From NCBI RefSeq assembly GCF_002993335.1, contig NZ_PVNS01000006.1, positions 155,020 through 219,019 of the forward strand: a stretch of 64,000 nucleotides of DNA, given 5' to 3'. The DNA comes from Alkalicoccus urumqiensis (GTDB lineage Bacteria; Bacillota; Bacilli; Bacillales; Salisediminibacteriaceae). This document shows, piece by piece, positions 9,411 through 18,059 of the stretch (position 1 is its first letter; every line of letters begins with the position of its first letter). The position numbers and the translations under genes were made by a program. The notes beneath the pieces were generated by a model that was given only the letters and a program-made list of their open reading frames with translations, ran no database searches and was not told the DNA's origin.

Positions 9411-10313
9411 ATGAAAGGTATAATCCTAGCGGGAGGCTCAGGTACACGCCTTTATCCAATCACCAAATCGATATCAAAACAATTACTACCAATCTATGAT
9501 AAACCTATGATTTATTATCCACTATCTGTATTAATGCTGTCGGGTATTACAGATATTTTAATTATATCTACACCTGAAGATACTCCACGATTTGAACAAT
9601 TATTAGGTTCGGGTACTGAAATGGGTTTAAACTTAAATTACGCTGTGCAACCATCTCCGGATGGATTAGCACAAGCTTTTGTCATAGGTGAGGAGTTCAT
9701 TGGTGATGACTCTGTAGCACTAATTTTAGGAGATAATATCTTCTATGGTCATGAATTTACTAAGATATTAGAAAGGTCAGCTAATTTATCTGAAGGGGGC
9801 ATAATTTTCGGCTATAACGTAAAAGATCCAGAACGTTTTGGTGTAGTAGAGTTTGATAAATTAGGAAAAGCTATTTCTATAGAAGAAAAACCAAAGGAAC
9901 CTAAATCTTCATTTGCTGTAACAGGATTGTACTTTTACGATAATGATGTGGTAAAAATAGCGAAATCAATCCAACCATCTGAACGGGGTGAGTTAGAAAT
10001 CACTTCTATTAATGAAGAGTACTTAAAAAAAGGTAAACTTAAAGTAGAATTACTAGGCCGTGGATTTGCATGGCTCGATACAGGTACGCATGAATCCTTA
10101 TTGGAGGCTTCTACTTATATCGAAACAGTTGAAAAAAGACAAAGTTTAAAAGTAGCCTGCCTGGAGGAAATTGCCTATCGAAAAGGATACATTTCAAAAA
10201 CCCAATTATTGGATTTAGCGGAGCCGCTTAAAAAGAATGAGTATGGACAATATTTAATCCGTCTTGCTCATCAACAAATAGATTTACTAGAGCAAGAGGA
10301 GGTGTTGGGATGA
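9411..10313 (+). CDS. rfbA: Glucose-1-phosphate thymidylyltransferase
   Basis: This 300-residue protein is the first enzyme of dTDP-L-rhamnose synthesis, joining dTTP and glucose-1-phosphate. The nucleotidyltransferase signature [20 protein letters not shown] is at residues 8-27. [22 protein letters not shown] and [14 protein letters not shown] are family motifs. GAGGGAGG lies upstream of the ATG. It overlaps rfbC by 4 nt (ATGA), so the pair is translationally coupled. It lies just downstream of the IS110 element, in about 180 nt of AT-rich spacer that should contain its promoter. Confidence 0.96.
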   Translation: MKGIILAGGSGTRLYPITKSISKQLLPIYDKPMIYYPLSVLMLSGITDILIISTPEDTPRFEQLLGSGTEMGLNLNYAVQPSPDGLAQAFVIGEEFIGDDSVALILGDNIFYGHEFTKILERSANLSEGGIIFGYNVKDPERFGVVEFDKLGKAISIEEKPKEPKSSFAVTGLYFYDNDVVKIAKSIQPSERGELEITSINEEYLKKGKLKVELLGRGFAWLDTGTHESLLEASTYIETVEKRQSLKVACLEEIAYRKGYISKTQLLDLAEPLKKNEYGQYLIRLAHQQIDLLEQEEVLG

Positions 10314-10861
10314 AAGTAATTGAAACCGACATTAACGATATATGCATCATTGAACCTGCTGTATTCGGAGATCAGCGCGGGTGGTTTATGGAATCCTATT
10401 CCTATGAAAAACTTAAAAAAGAGGGGACAGACTTTAATTTCATCCAAGACAATCATTCTTTTTCAGCCCAAAAGGGAGTATTGAGAGGGCTTCATTTTCA
10501 ACAAAATCCTAAAGCTCAAACGAAATTAATACGATGTACCAGAGGGAAAATTCTTGATGTTGCTGTGGATATTAGGGAAGGTTCGCCAACTTACCTCAAG
10601 TGGATAGCCGTTGTTCTTTCTGAAGAAAATAAAAAACAACTTCTAGTACCGAAAGGATTTGCTCATGGTTTTGTTACGTTGACTGAAAATGTGGAAGTGC
10701 AATATAAAGTCGATAATGGTTATTCACCAGAGCATGATTGCAGTATACGATACGACGATCCGCAGTTAGATATTGATTGGGGTATAATTAATCCATTGTT
10801 GTCAGAAAAAGACTCACAAGCTCCTTTACTTAAAGATTGCGAACATGGTTTTAAATATTGA
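10310..10861 (+). CDS. rfbC: dTDP-4-dehydrorhamnose 3,5-epimerase
   Basis: This 183-residue cupin-fold epimerase is third in the dTDP-rhamnose pathway. The visible motifs are [30 protein letters not shown] with the catalytic His, [10 protein letters not shown] and [11 protein letters not shown]. Length and order agree with RmlC. The start overlaps the rfbA stop (ATGA). The operon order A-C-B-D is common in Bacillales. Confidence 0.95.
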   Translation: MKVIETDINDICIIEPAVFGDQRGWFMESYSYEKLKKEGTDFNFIQDNHSFSAQKGVLRGLHFQQNPKAQTKLIRCTRGKILDVAVDIREGSPTYLKWIAVVLSEENKKQLLVPKGFAHGFVTLTENVEVQYKVDNGYSPEHDCSIRYDDPQLDIDWGIINPLLSEKDSQAPLLKDCEHGFKY

Positions 10862-10880
10862 AGAAATGAGGGAATAGCCT

Positions 10881-11915
10881 ATGAAAGTATTAGTAACAGG
10901 TGGAGCAGGGTTTATTGGCAGTAATTATATTTACTATATGCTGAAAAAGTATCAAGAATATAAAATCGTTTGTCTTGATCTATTAACATATGCCGGAAAC
11001 CTGTCGACGTTAAGGCCAATTATGAATCATCCGAATTTCAGCTTTGTTAAAGGTGATATTTCGGATCGTCAGTTCGTAAATGATCTTTTTGAAAAAGAAC
11101 AGTTCGATTATGTTGTGAATTTCGCTGCTGAATCGCATGTTGATCGCTCAATAAAAGACCCGGATATCTTTTTGAAGACAAACATCATCGGGACGCAGGT
11201 GTTAATGGAAGCAGCGAGAACACATGGCATCGTTCGATATCACCAAGTTTCTACAGATGAAGTGTATGGAGATTTGCCTTTGGACAGACCGGACTTGTTT
11301 TTCACTGAAACGACTCCGATTCATACGTCTTCTCCTTATTCAGCTTCCAAGGCTTCAGCAGATCTCCTAATTCAAGCCTATAACCGAACGTTTAATCTTC
11401 CAATTACAATCTCCCGCTGCTCAAATAACTATGGCCCATATCATTTTCCGGAGAAGTTAATTCCGCTTATGATTTCCCGAGCTCTGAACGATCAATCCTT
11501 ACCGGTATATGGTCAAGGTGACAATGTTCGGGACTGGCTATATGTTGAAGACCACTGCGCTGCGATTGATTTGATTCTTCATAACGGAACAGATGGAGAA
11601 GTATATAACATAGGTGGTCATAATGAACGAACAAATCTTGAAGTCGTGAAGACGATCTTAAAAGAACTGAATAAGCCGGAATCACTTATCACATTTGTCG
11701 AAGACCGCGCTGGACACGATAGACGTTACGCAATTGATCCTGCCAAGGTGGGTGGAGAGTTGGGATGGAAACCGGAAACATCATTTGAGAAGGGGATCAA
11801 AGAAACTATCCAGTGGTATGTGGATAATCAAAAATGGTGGGAAGAAATTATTAATGGGAACTATCAGGATTATTACCAAGCCATGTATAGTAACAATCAA
11901 GGTGGGAGCATATGA
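10881..11915 (+). CDS. rfbB: dTDP-glucose 4,6-dehydratase
   Basis: This 344-residue extended SDR is second in the dTDP-rhamnose pathway. The NAD-binding motif is GGAGFIGSNYIYYM, the catalytic segment is STDEVYGDLP (Thr-Asp-Glu triad) and the YSASKASAD stretch holds the YxxxK pair. AESHVDRSI, SRCSNNYGPY and VRDWLYVEDHC are also diagnostic. It starts 19 nt after rfbC with a GAGGGAATAG site and overlaps rfbD by 4 nt. From here the coding composition is less AT-rich than in the glycosyltransferase block. Confidence 0.96.
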   Translation: MKVLVTGGAGFIGSNYIYYMLKKYQEYKIVCLDLLTYAGNLSTLRPIMNHPNFSFVKGDISDRQFVNDLFEKEQFDYVVNFAAESHVDRSIKDPDIFLKTNIIGTQVLMEAARTHGIVRYHQVSTDEVYGDLPLDRPDLFFTETTPIHTSSPYSASKASADLLIQAYNRTFNLPITISRCSNNYGPYHFPEKLIPLMISRALNDQSLPVYGQGDNVRDWLYVEDHCAAIDLILHNGTDGEVYNIGGHNERTNLEVVKTILKELNKPESLITFVEDRAGHDRRYAIDPAKVGGELGWKPETSFEKGIKETIQWYVDNQKWWEEIINGNYQDYYQAMYSNNQGGSI

Positions 11916-12742
11916 AAGTATTAGTAACAGGTGCAGGTGGACAAGTTGGTCATGATGTGATGAATCGATTGCAACAAGAACAGATTAAATGCATAGGGAC
12001 AACGCGCGAAGAGCTGGATATAACAGATGAAACGAAAACGAAAAACGTCCTCAAGAAATGTAATCCGGACGTTGTGATTCATTGTGCGGCTTATACCGCA
12101 GTTGATAAGGCTGAAGATGAGAAGGAACTTTGCTGTAAAGTGAATGTGCAGGGAACTAGGCATGTTGCCAAGGCCTGCAAAGAGATAGATGCAAAGATGG
12201 TATATATAAGCACAGATTATGTGTTTAACGGTGAAGGCGAAATCCCATTCGAAGTAACCGATCAACCTGATCCGATTAATTACTATGGACAGACAAAATA
12301 TGAAGGTGAACTCGAGGTTCAAGATCTTTTGGAAAAGTATTTTATCGTGCGGATTTCTTGGGTGTTTGGAGAGAACGGCAATAATTTCGTAAAGACGATG
12401 CTCCGACTGGGTAAGGAGCGGGGTGAGATTTCTGTTGTATCAGATCAAATCGGTTCTCCGACGTATACATATGATCTTGCAAAGCTACTGGTGGAAATGA
12501 TTCAAACCGATCGATTCGGAATTTATCATGCGACGAATGAAGGCTACTGCAGCTGGTATGGTTTTTCAAAAGAAATTTTTCGTTTATCAGGTATGCAGGT
12601 AAAGGTAAATGAAGTAGCGAGTACCGAGTATCCTACACCTGCTAAAAGACCTTTGAATTCGAGAATGAGTAAAGAAATACTGTATAAAAATAAATTACCT
12701 CACTGGGAGGAAGGTTTGAAGCACTTTATGAATCAAATTTAA
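11912..12742 (+). CDS. rfbD: dTDP-4-dehydrorhamnose reductase
   Basis: This 276-residue SDR reductase completes dTDP-L-rhamnose. The N-terminus is VTGAGGQVGHDVM, followed by VIHCAAYTAVDKAEDE, STDYVFNG with the catalytic Thr, and YYGQTKYEGE with the YxxxK pair. RISWVFGENGNNFV and DQIGSPTYTYDLA are family signatures. Its ATG overlaps the rfbB stop and is preceded by GGTGGGAG. It ends the rhamnose operon, with a 128-nt AT-rich gap before the next gene. Confidence 0.95.
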   Translation: MKVLVTGAGGQVGHDVMNRLQQEQIKCIGTTREELDITDETKTKNVLKKCNPDVVIHCAAYTAVDKAEDEKELCCKVNVQGTRHVAKACKEIDAKMVYISTDYVFNGEGEIPFEVTDQPDPINYYGQTKYEGELEVQDLLEKYFIVRISWVFGENGNNFVKTMLRLGKERGEISVVSDQIGSPTYTYDLAKLLVEMIQTDRFGIYHATNEGYCSWYGFSKEIFRLSGMQVKVNEVASTEYPTPAKRPLNSRMSKEILYKNKLPHWEEGLKHFMNQI

Positions 12743-12870
12743 ATACCCCCTGATTTTTAACGTCATTACTATTTTAATTGTTACATAGTATATTTATGCT
12801 TTTGCATTTATTGATCAGATGAAATTGTAAAACGTTTTTCTAAAATAGCGTATGAAAGGATTTTATATTT

Positions 12871-13749
12871 ATGCAAGTGAGTGTAGTGATACCTACTTAT
12901 AATAGAAGTAATACATTAACTAGAGCAATAAACAGTGTTCTAAAACAAACTTACCCAGTAAAAGAAATTATAATTGTTGATGACAATTCGAGTGATAATA
13001 CTTCTGAAGTTATTGAAACCTTTAAAGACCCTAGAATTAGATACCTTGTTAATAAAGAAAATCAAGGAGGCGCTTTTTCAAGAAATAGAGGGATAGTTGC
13101 CTCGGAAGGTGATGTAATTGCTTTTCAAGATAGTGATGATGAATGGGTCAAAGAAAAATTAGAATTACAAATGCCATTTATAGATAAAGGCACCGCGGAT
13201 GTTGTGTGTAGTTCATATAATCAAATCATTCAAAAAAAATCTAATAAAATTCCTCAATTTGATGTTAAGGAGGATGAAGATTTTTATACAAAATTACTTT
13301 GGGGAAATTTTATAGGAACTCCTACTATAGTAGCTAAAAAAAATGTTTTAATTAGTGAGATGTTTGATGAGTCTCTTCCAAGATTTCAAGATTGGGAGTT
13401 AATGATAAGGATCTCACATAAGTATAAAATAGCATTTATCAATTCACCTTTAGTAGATGCTTATCTTCAAAATAATAGTCTTACAAGAAATGATTTAAAT
13501 GGTATAAAAGCTTTAGAAATTATTATGCTTAAGCAGAACCAATTTTTTATTGAAAACAATGAGTTGAAATCTCATTACTATAGAATGATGGCTTTATTAT
13601 CTTTTGACTCTAAGAAAAATCAAAAAAAATATTTTTCTCAAGCATATATGCTAAATAATAAGAATTTGAAGTTAACAATAGATTTTCTGCTTTCACAATT
13701 TAACTTGTTTCGATTGATTGAAATTATTCATAAATATAAGAGAAGATAA
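12871..13749 (+). CDS. Glycosyltransferase family 2
   Basis: This 292-residue GT-A enzyme starts at an ATG after AAAGGA. The N-terminal SVVIPTYNRSNTLTRAINSV and IIIVDDNSSDNTSE form the UDP-binding half. NQGGAFSRNRGI and AFQDSDDEWVKEKLE (DxD-type site) complete the classic GT2 pattern. It is cytoplasmic with no membrane helix, and the C-terminus is AT-rich and less conserved. Immediately downstream is the UDP-sugar dehydrogenase, so its donor may be the uronic-acid-type sugar made there or dTDP-rhamnose made upstream. Confidence 0.88.
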   Translation: MQVSVVIPTYNRSNTLTRAINSVLKQTYPVKEIIIVDDNSSDNTSEVIETFKDPRIRYLVNKENQGGAFSRNRGIVASEGDVIAFQDSDDEWVKEKLELQMPFIDKGTADVVCSSYNQIIQKKSNKIPQFDVKEDEDFYTKLLWGNFIGTPTIVAKKNVLISEMFDESLPRFQDWELMIRISHKYKIAFINSPLVDAYLQNNSLTRNDLNGIKALEIIMLKQNQFFIENNELKSHYYRMMALLSFDSKKNQKKYFSQAYMLNNKNLKLTIDFLLSQFNLFRLIEIIHKYKRR

Positions 13750-13772
13750 CACTTTTGTTGGGGGGCAGGATA

Positions 13773-15095
13773 ATGACGGCACTGTATGAAAAAATATTAA
13801 ATAAAAAAGAAAAGATTTCTGTAATTGGTTTAGGTTATGTCGGAATGCCATTGGCTGTAGCTTTTGCTAAAAAAGCCCCAGTTATTGGTTTTGACTTAAA
13901 CGAATCAAAAATAGCATCATATAAACTGGGGACCGATCCTACAAACGAAGTAGGAAATGATGCAATTCAACAGAGTGAAGTGGAGTTTACCTCAGATGAA
14001 AAAAAACTACAAGATGCAAGGTTTCATATTGTTGCTGTTCCTACTCCTATAAATTCAGACAAGACTCCAGATCTTACTCCGGTGGAAGGCGCAAGTACTA
14101 TTGTTGGGAGAAATTTAATAAAAGGATCAATTGTTGTTTTTGAGTCCACTGTATATCCAGGCGTTACTGAGGATATATGTATCCCTATTTTAGAAAAAGA
14201 ATCAGGTTTGGAATGTGGAATTGACTTCAAGGTTGGTTACTCTCCAGAAAGAATTAATCCTGGGGATAAAGTGAATACACTTGAGAGAATAGTGAAAATC
14301 GTATCTGGTGGAGATGATCAAGTTTTAGGTGAAATCTCTAAAATTTATGAATTAGTAATTGAAGCAGGTGTTCATAAAGCTAGCTCTATAAAAGTAGCTG
14401 AGGCCGCAAAGGTTGTGGAAAATAGCCAGCGTGATATTAATATTGCTTTTATGAATGAACTTGCTATAGTGTTTGACAGGATGGGGATTGACACTAAAGA
14501 TGTTATTGAAGCGATGAATACAAAATGGAATGCAATTAAATTCTATCCAGGGCTTGTAGGTGGGCATTGTATTGGAGTTGACCCGTATTATTTCTTATAC
14601 GAAGCTGAAAAACTAGGCTATCATAGCCAGATTATTCTGTCTGGTAGAAAAATAAACGATGGAATGGGTGAATTTGTAGCTGATGCAATTATTAAAAAGT
14701 TGATTCTTGCAAATAAAGTAGTAAAACAAGCTAATGTTGTTTTACTTGGTTTGACATTTAAAGAGAATTGTCCTGATATAAGGAATTCAAAAGTTATGGA
14801 TATTATAGTGAGATTGCAAGAATATGGAATAGATCCAATAATAGTTGATCCACTAGCTAATGTTAACCATGCAAAACATGAGTATGATATTGATTTAGTG
14901 CAACTTGAAGATGTCAAAGAAGCTGATTGTCTTGTCTTTGCAGTTGCACATGATGAATTTAGAGCTTTAAGTTGGGATCAAACACACCGATTTTTCAAAG
15001 ATAATACCAAAGAAGAAAAAATAATAATAGATGTGAAAAGTATATTTGAAAGAGAAGAAGTTAAGCGTATGGGATATCATTATTGGCGGTTATAA
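13773..15095 (+). CDS. UDP-HexNAc/UDP-hexose 6-dehydrogenase (WbpA/TviB type)
   Basis: This is a 440-residue nucleotide-sugar dehydrogenase. It has an N-terminal NAD domain (VIGLGYVGMPLAVAFA), a middle domain with NSQRDINIAFMNEL and the active-site GLVGGHCIGVDPYYFLYEA (catalytic Cys), and a C-terminal UDP-binding domain beginning LGLTFKENCPDIRNSKV. These match the TviB/WbpO-like branch that oxidises UDP-GlcNAc/GalNAc at C6 to the uronic acid. The ATG at 13773 follows GGGGGCAGG; the frame extends 18 nt further without a better start. The product would be an acidic sugar in the exported glycan. Confidence 0.9.
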   Translation: MTALYEKILNKKEKISVIGLGYVGMPLAVAFAKKAPVIGFDLNESKIASYKLGTDPTNEVGNDAIQQSEVEFTSDEKKLQDARFHIVAVPTPINSDKTPDLTPVEGASTIVGRNLIKGSIVVFESTVYPGVTEDICIPILEKESGLECGIDFKVGYSPERINPGDKVNTLERIVKIVSGGDDQVLGEISKIYELVIEAGVHKASSIKVAEAAKVVENSQRDINIAFMNELAIVFDRMGIDTKDVIEAMNTKWNAIKFYPGLVGGHCIGVDPYYFLYEAEKLGYHSQIILSGRKINDGMGEFVADAIIKKLILANKVVKQANVVLLGLTFKENCPDIRNSKVMDIIVRLQEYGIDPIIVDPLANVNHAKHEYDIDLVQLEDVKEADCLVFAVAHDEFRALSWDQTHRFFKDNTKEEKIIIDVKSIFEREEVKRMGYHYWRL

Positions 15096-15612
15096 TTTTA
15101 TTGAAGGCATCATGCTCGAATAGCGGATTGGCGCGAGCTGAAATAATCCGTCATTCGGCTATGGGAGCTATTGTCCACTAAAAACACGAAGCAATTTCTC
15201 GGCAACTATGAAGACGTGCCGAATAACATCATCGGTCCGATTATCGATACAAGCCGTACACTAAAGGCCCATGCGACGGAGATAATCCTCCGCCAAAAGT
15301 CGAAGATGGCCAGCATCTAACGCTTGACAACGAAGGACAATTCCGACAACCTCCCTATAGTACGCCCTCCACGATATTATAAAACGTCTTTAGACAAGAA
15401 ATGGGGGTAGGTGAGTCCTCGTCTTGAGCCAGCAATGATGAAATGCGCGTTCTACAATTTACGTGTGGTTAATGACTTTGAGCAGTTTAAAGAAGAAGCA
15501 ACCGTTATAGTCGCATATCGACTGAATGGAAACTGTTGAGTTTGAATAATAAAGTGTATATGAGGGATTTTGATGTGTGGGACTAAGTGATAGGAAGAAG
15601 AGTTGAAGGTCG
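15096..15612. other. Gene-free 0.5-kb stretch, probable gene debris
   Basis: No intact gene was found. A 50-codon stretch at 15171-15320 (NIIGPIIDTSRTLKA in the middle) reads like protein but has no start signal, which suggests a remnant of a deleted gene. I do not recognise the family. The rest is AT-rich with several in-frame stops in all frames, and it may hold the promoter of the flippase gene. Confidence 0.35.
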
Positions 15613-16917
15613 ATGATGAATAGGCTGAAAAATGTATTGAGAAAAAAGTTTGTGAAAAATGTCATGATGGTTGCTACTGGTACTTTAGGCGCTCAGGCGA
15701 TCACTTTATTATTTGCACCAATTATCACCAGGTTATATGGACCTGAAGTTTACGGGATCTTGGGTGTATTTAATACGATGGTTTCGATGATCGTTCCCGT
15801 GGCTGCCTTGACTATACCGGTAGCTATAGTATTGCCTAAAGAAGATCGTAGTGCCCTGTCACTGGCAAAACTTGCAATTTTGATTGCAGGTTTTGTGTCG
15901 GTCATTATGTTGATAATAGTATTATTTTTTCAGGATTTTATACTAGATGTCTTTAATATAAAAGAGCTGTCACTTTACATATTGTTAGTTCCGTTGGTTG
16001 TTCTTTTGTCTGCGTTAATGCAGGTTGGTGAACAATGGTTGATACGAAAAAAAGAATTTAAATCAACAGCGAAAGCAGCATTTTTACATTCATTATTATT
16101 AAACATCACAAAAACTGCTGGTGGTCTTTGGCTTCCTGTTGCTGGAGTATTAGTGACAATTGCAGCTTTCGGAAATGGGATAAAAGCACTTTTATTATAT
16201 TATTTCACTAGAAAAGAAGATCCTACTATCTCCTCAAAATTAACCGACTTTTCAGATGAACGATTGCGAATGAAAGATGTATTTATAGAACATAAGGATT
16301 TTCCGATATTCAGAGCTCCCCAGGTGTTTATCAATGCCGTTTCACAAGGACTGCCTGTGATGATGTTAACCGCATTCTTTGGCCCGGCTGCCGCTGGTTT
16401 CTATTCAATTGGAAAGACTGTTCTGGGATTACCGAGTGCACTTATTGGTAAAGCTGTAGGAGATGTATTTTATCCTAGAATTGCCGAAGCATCAAATACG
16501 GGTGAAAATTTATCGGCTTTGATCATTAAATCAACATTAGGATTGGCGGTAGTAGGGATCTTACCCTTTGGCATCGTGATTGCATTTGGTCCAATGTTAT
16601 TTGGTTTTGTTTTTGGTGCTGATTGGGTCACGGCAGGTGAGTATGCTCGCTGGATATCGCTTTGGAGTTATTTCCTATTTATGAATCAGCCTACGATTAA
16701 AGCGTTGCCTGTGTTATCTGCACAGGCTTTTCATTTGAAATTCACGATGGTCACTTTAATTACCCGTTCGATTGCTCTTGCTTTAGGCTATTATTTATTT
16801 CAAAGTGATGTGGTTGCAGTTGCACTATTCAGTATTACGGGTGGTTTATTAAATATTGCATTGATATTAATAACGATTGGGATTAGTCGTAAATTCGATT
16901 TAGAAAGAGGCGTTTAA
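15613..16917 (+). CDS. Wzx-like oligosaccharide flippase
   Basis: This 434-residue membrane protein has about 12-14 hydrophobic helices. The N-terminal pattern VATGTLGAQAITLLFAPIITRLYGPEVYG is typical of the polysaccharide-synthesis (MATE/MVF) transporters that flip lipid-linked repeat units outward. Other family features are RKKEFKSTAKAAF and APQVFINAVSQGLPVMMLTAFFGPAAAGFYSIG. It would hand repeat units to the Wzy-like protein at 5445. Two ATGs in tandem (15613 and 15616) follow AAGGT, and the first is used here. The next gene begins one base after its stop. Confidence 0.9.
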   Translation: MMNRLKNVLRKKFVKNVMMVATGTLGAQAITLLFAPIITRLYGPEVYGILGVFNTMVSMIVPVAALTIPVAIVLPKEDRSALSLAKLAILIAGFVSVIMLIIVLFFQDFILDVFNIKELSLYILLVPLVVLLSALMQVGEQWLIRKKEFKSTAKAAFLHSLLLNITKTAGGLWLPVAGVLVTIAAFGNGIKALLLYYFTRKEDPTISSKLTDFSDERLRMKDVFIEHKDFPIFRAPQVFINAVSQGLPVMMLTAFFGPAAAGFYSIGKTVLGLPSALIGKAVGDVFYPRIAEASNTGENLSALIIKSTLGLAVVGILPFGIVIAFGPMLFGFVFGADWVTAGEYARWISLWSYFLFMNQPTIKALPVLSAQAFHLKFTMVTLITRSIALALGYYLFQSDVVAVALFSITGGLLNIALILITIGISRKFDLERGV

Positions 16918-16918
16918 T

Positions 16919-18052
16919 GTGACAAAGATATTTATCGGTGGTGATATAGTCAACTATCAGAATGAATCCGGTTTATTATTTTCTGATGAATTAGAATATA
17001 TCATTAAACAAAGCAACTATGCCATTTGTAATTTTGAAGCGCCAATTAGTGGCTTCGGAAATCCAATCAAGAAATCGGGTCCTCATCACAGTCAACTTTC
17101 ATCTACGCTAAATGGTTTGAAGAAGCAAGGGATGAATATGGTGTGTTTGGCAAATAATCATATGATGGATTATGGTGCTGATGGAATGAAAAAGACCAAA
17201 GAATTTGCTGAATCAATAGGTTTATCCACAGTGGGATCAGGGATGGATATTGAAGAGGCGTATGCTCCACAAATCGTTGAGATCGGTGATAAGAAAATTG
17301 CAATTATTAATGCATGCGAAGCACAGTTTGGTGTGATAGATTATTTTGCGGAAAATGAAGCATCTTTAGGGTACGCTTGGATAAATCATAGTCGCATCGA
17401 TCTATCTATATTGAAGTGCAAACAGAAATATGATCATGTCATTGTTGTTGCTCATGCGGGTTTAGAGCATTACTCTATACCACAACGGGAATGGAGAGTA
17501 CGTTACAAATCTTTAATTGATCTTGGAGCAGATGCAGTCATTGCTTCACACCCTCATGTACCTCAAGGTTATGAAAAATATAATGGAGGAGTTATTGCAT
17601 ACAGCTTGGGGAATTTTTATTTCGACTCGAAGAATTATGTGAATAAGAAAGGCCATACTTATTCTGTCATACTGGATTTTGCAGATAATGAAGTGAACCT
17701 TACGCCGATTTTCCACCACAAAGAAAATCAAACCGTTGTATTGTCTAAAGAGGAAGAAAGAATTAATATCGATGAATTAAACAAAATGCTTGAAGATCCA
17801 TATGATGAAAAACATGAAGAAATGGTATTGAGTGCGTATCAATCAGTTGGCAAGAATTTTAATTATTCAATTTCTCCATTCCCTGTATATGGGGGGGTTA
17901 TTAAATCCTTGTTAAGAATGTTGAAAAGAATAATTATGTTTTTGCTGAAACGAAAACGAACGGATAAAACCCTGCTTTCACTTCATTTGTTTCGGAATGA
18001 AGCATATTATTATGTGATTCGGAATGCATTGGAAATTAAAAACAGAAGGTGA
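16919..18052 (+). CDS. CapA/PgsA-like metallophosphatase-fold protein
   Basis: This 377-residue protein belongs to the bacterial capsule synthesis (PGA_cap) family. It has GGDIV near the N-terminus, NFEAPISG, MVCLANNHMMDYGADG, VVVAHAGLEHY and ASHPHVPQGYE followed by AYSLGNFYF, which are the metal-site motifs of the calcineurin-like fold. No signal peptide is seen, while the C-terminus has a basic/hydrophobic segment (IIMFLLKRKR). The GTG start follows AGAGG and is one base after the flippase stop. In this context it probably assists polymer synthesis or modification rather than polyglutamate export, since no capB or capC is present. Confidence 0.83.
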   Translation: MTKIFIGGDIVNYQNESGLLFSDELEYIIKQSNYAICNFEAPISGFGNPIKKSGPHHSQLSSTLNGLKKQGMNMVCLANNHMMDYGADGMKKTKEFAESIGLSTVGSGMDIEEAYAPQIVEIGDKKIAIINACEAQFGVIDYFAENEASLGYAWINHSRIDLSILKCKQKYDHVIVVAHAGLEHYSIPQREWRVRYKSLIDLGADAVIASHPHVPQGYEKYNGGVIAYSLGNFYFDSKNYVNKKGHTYSVILDFADNEVNLTPIFHHKENQTVVLSKEEERINIDELNKMLEDPYDEKHEEMVLSAYQSVGKNFNYSISPFPVYGGVIKSLLRMLKRIIMFLLKRKRTDKTLLSLHLFRNEAYYYVIRNALEIKNRR

Positions 18053-18059
18053 GATACAG

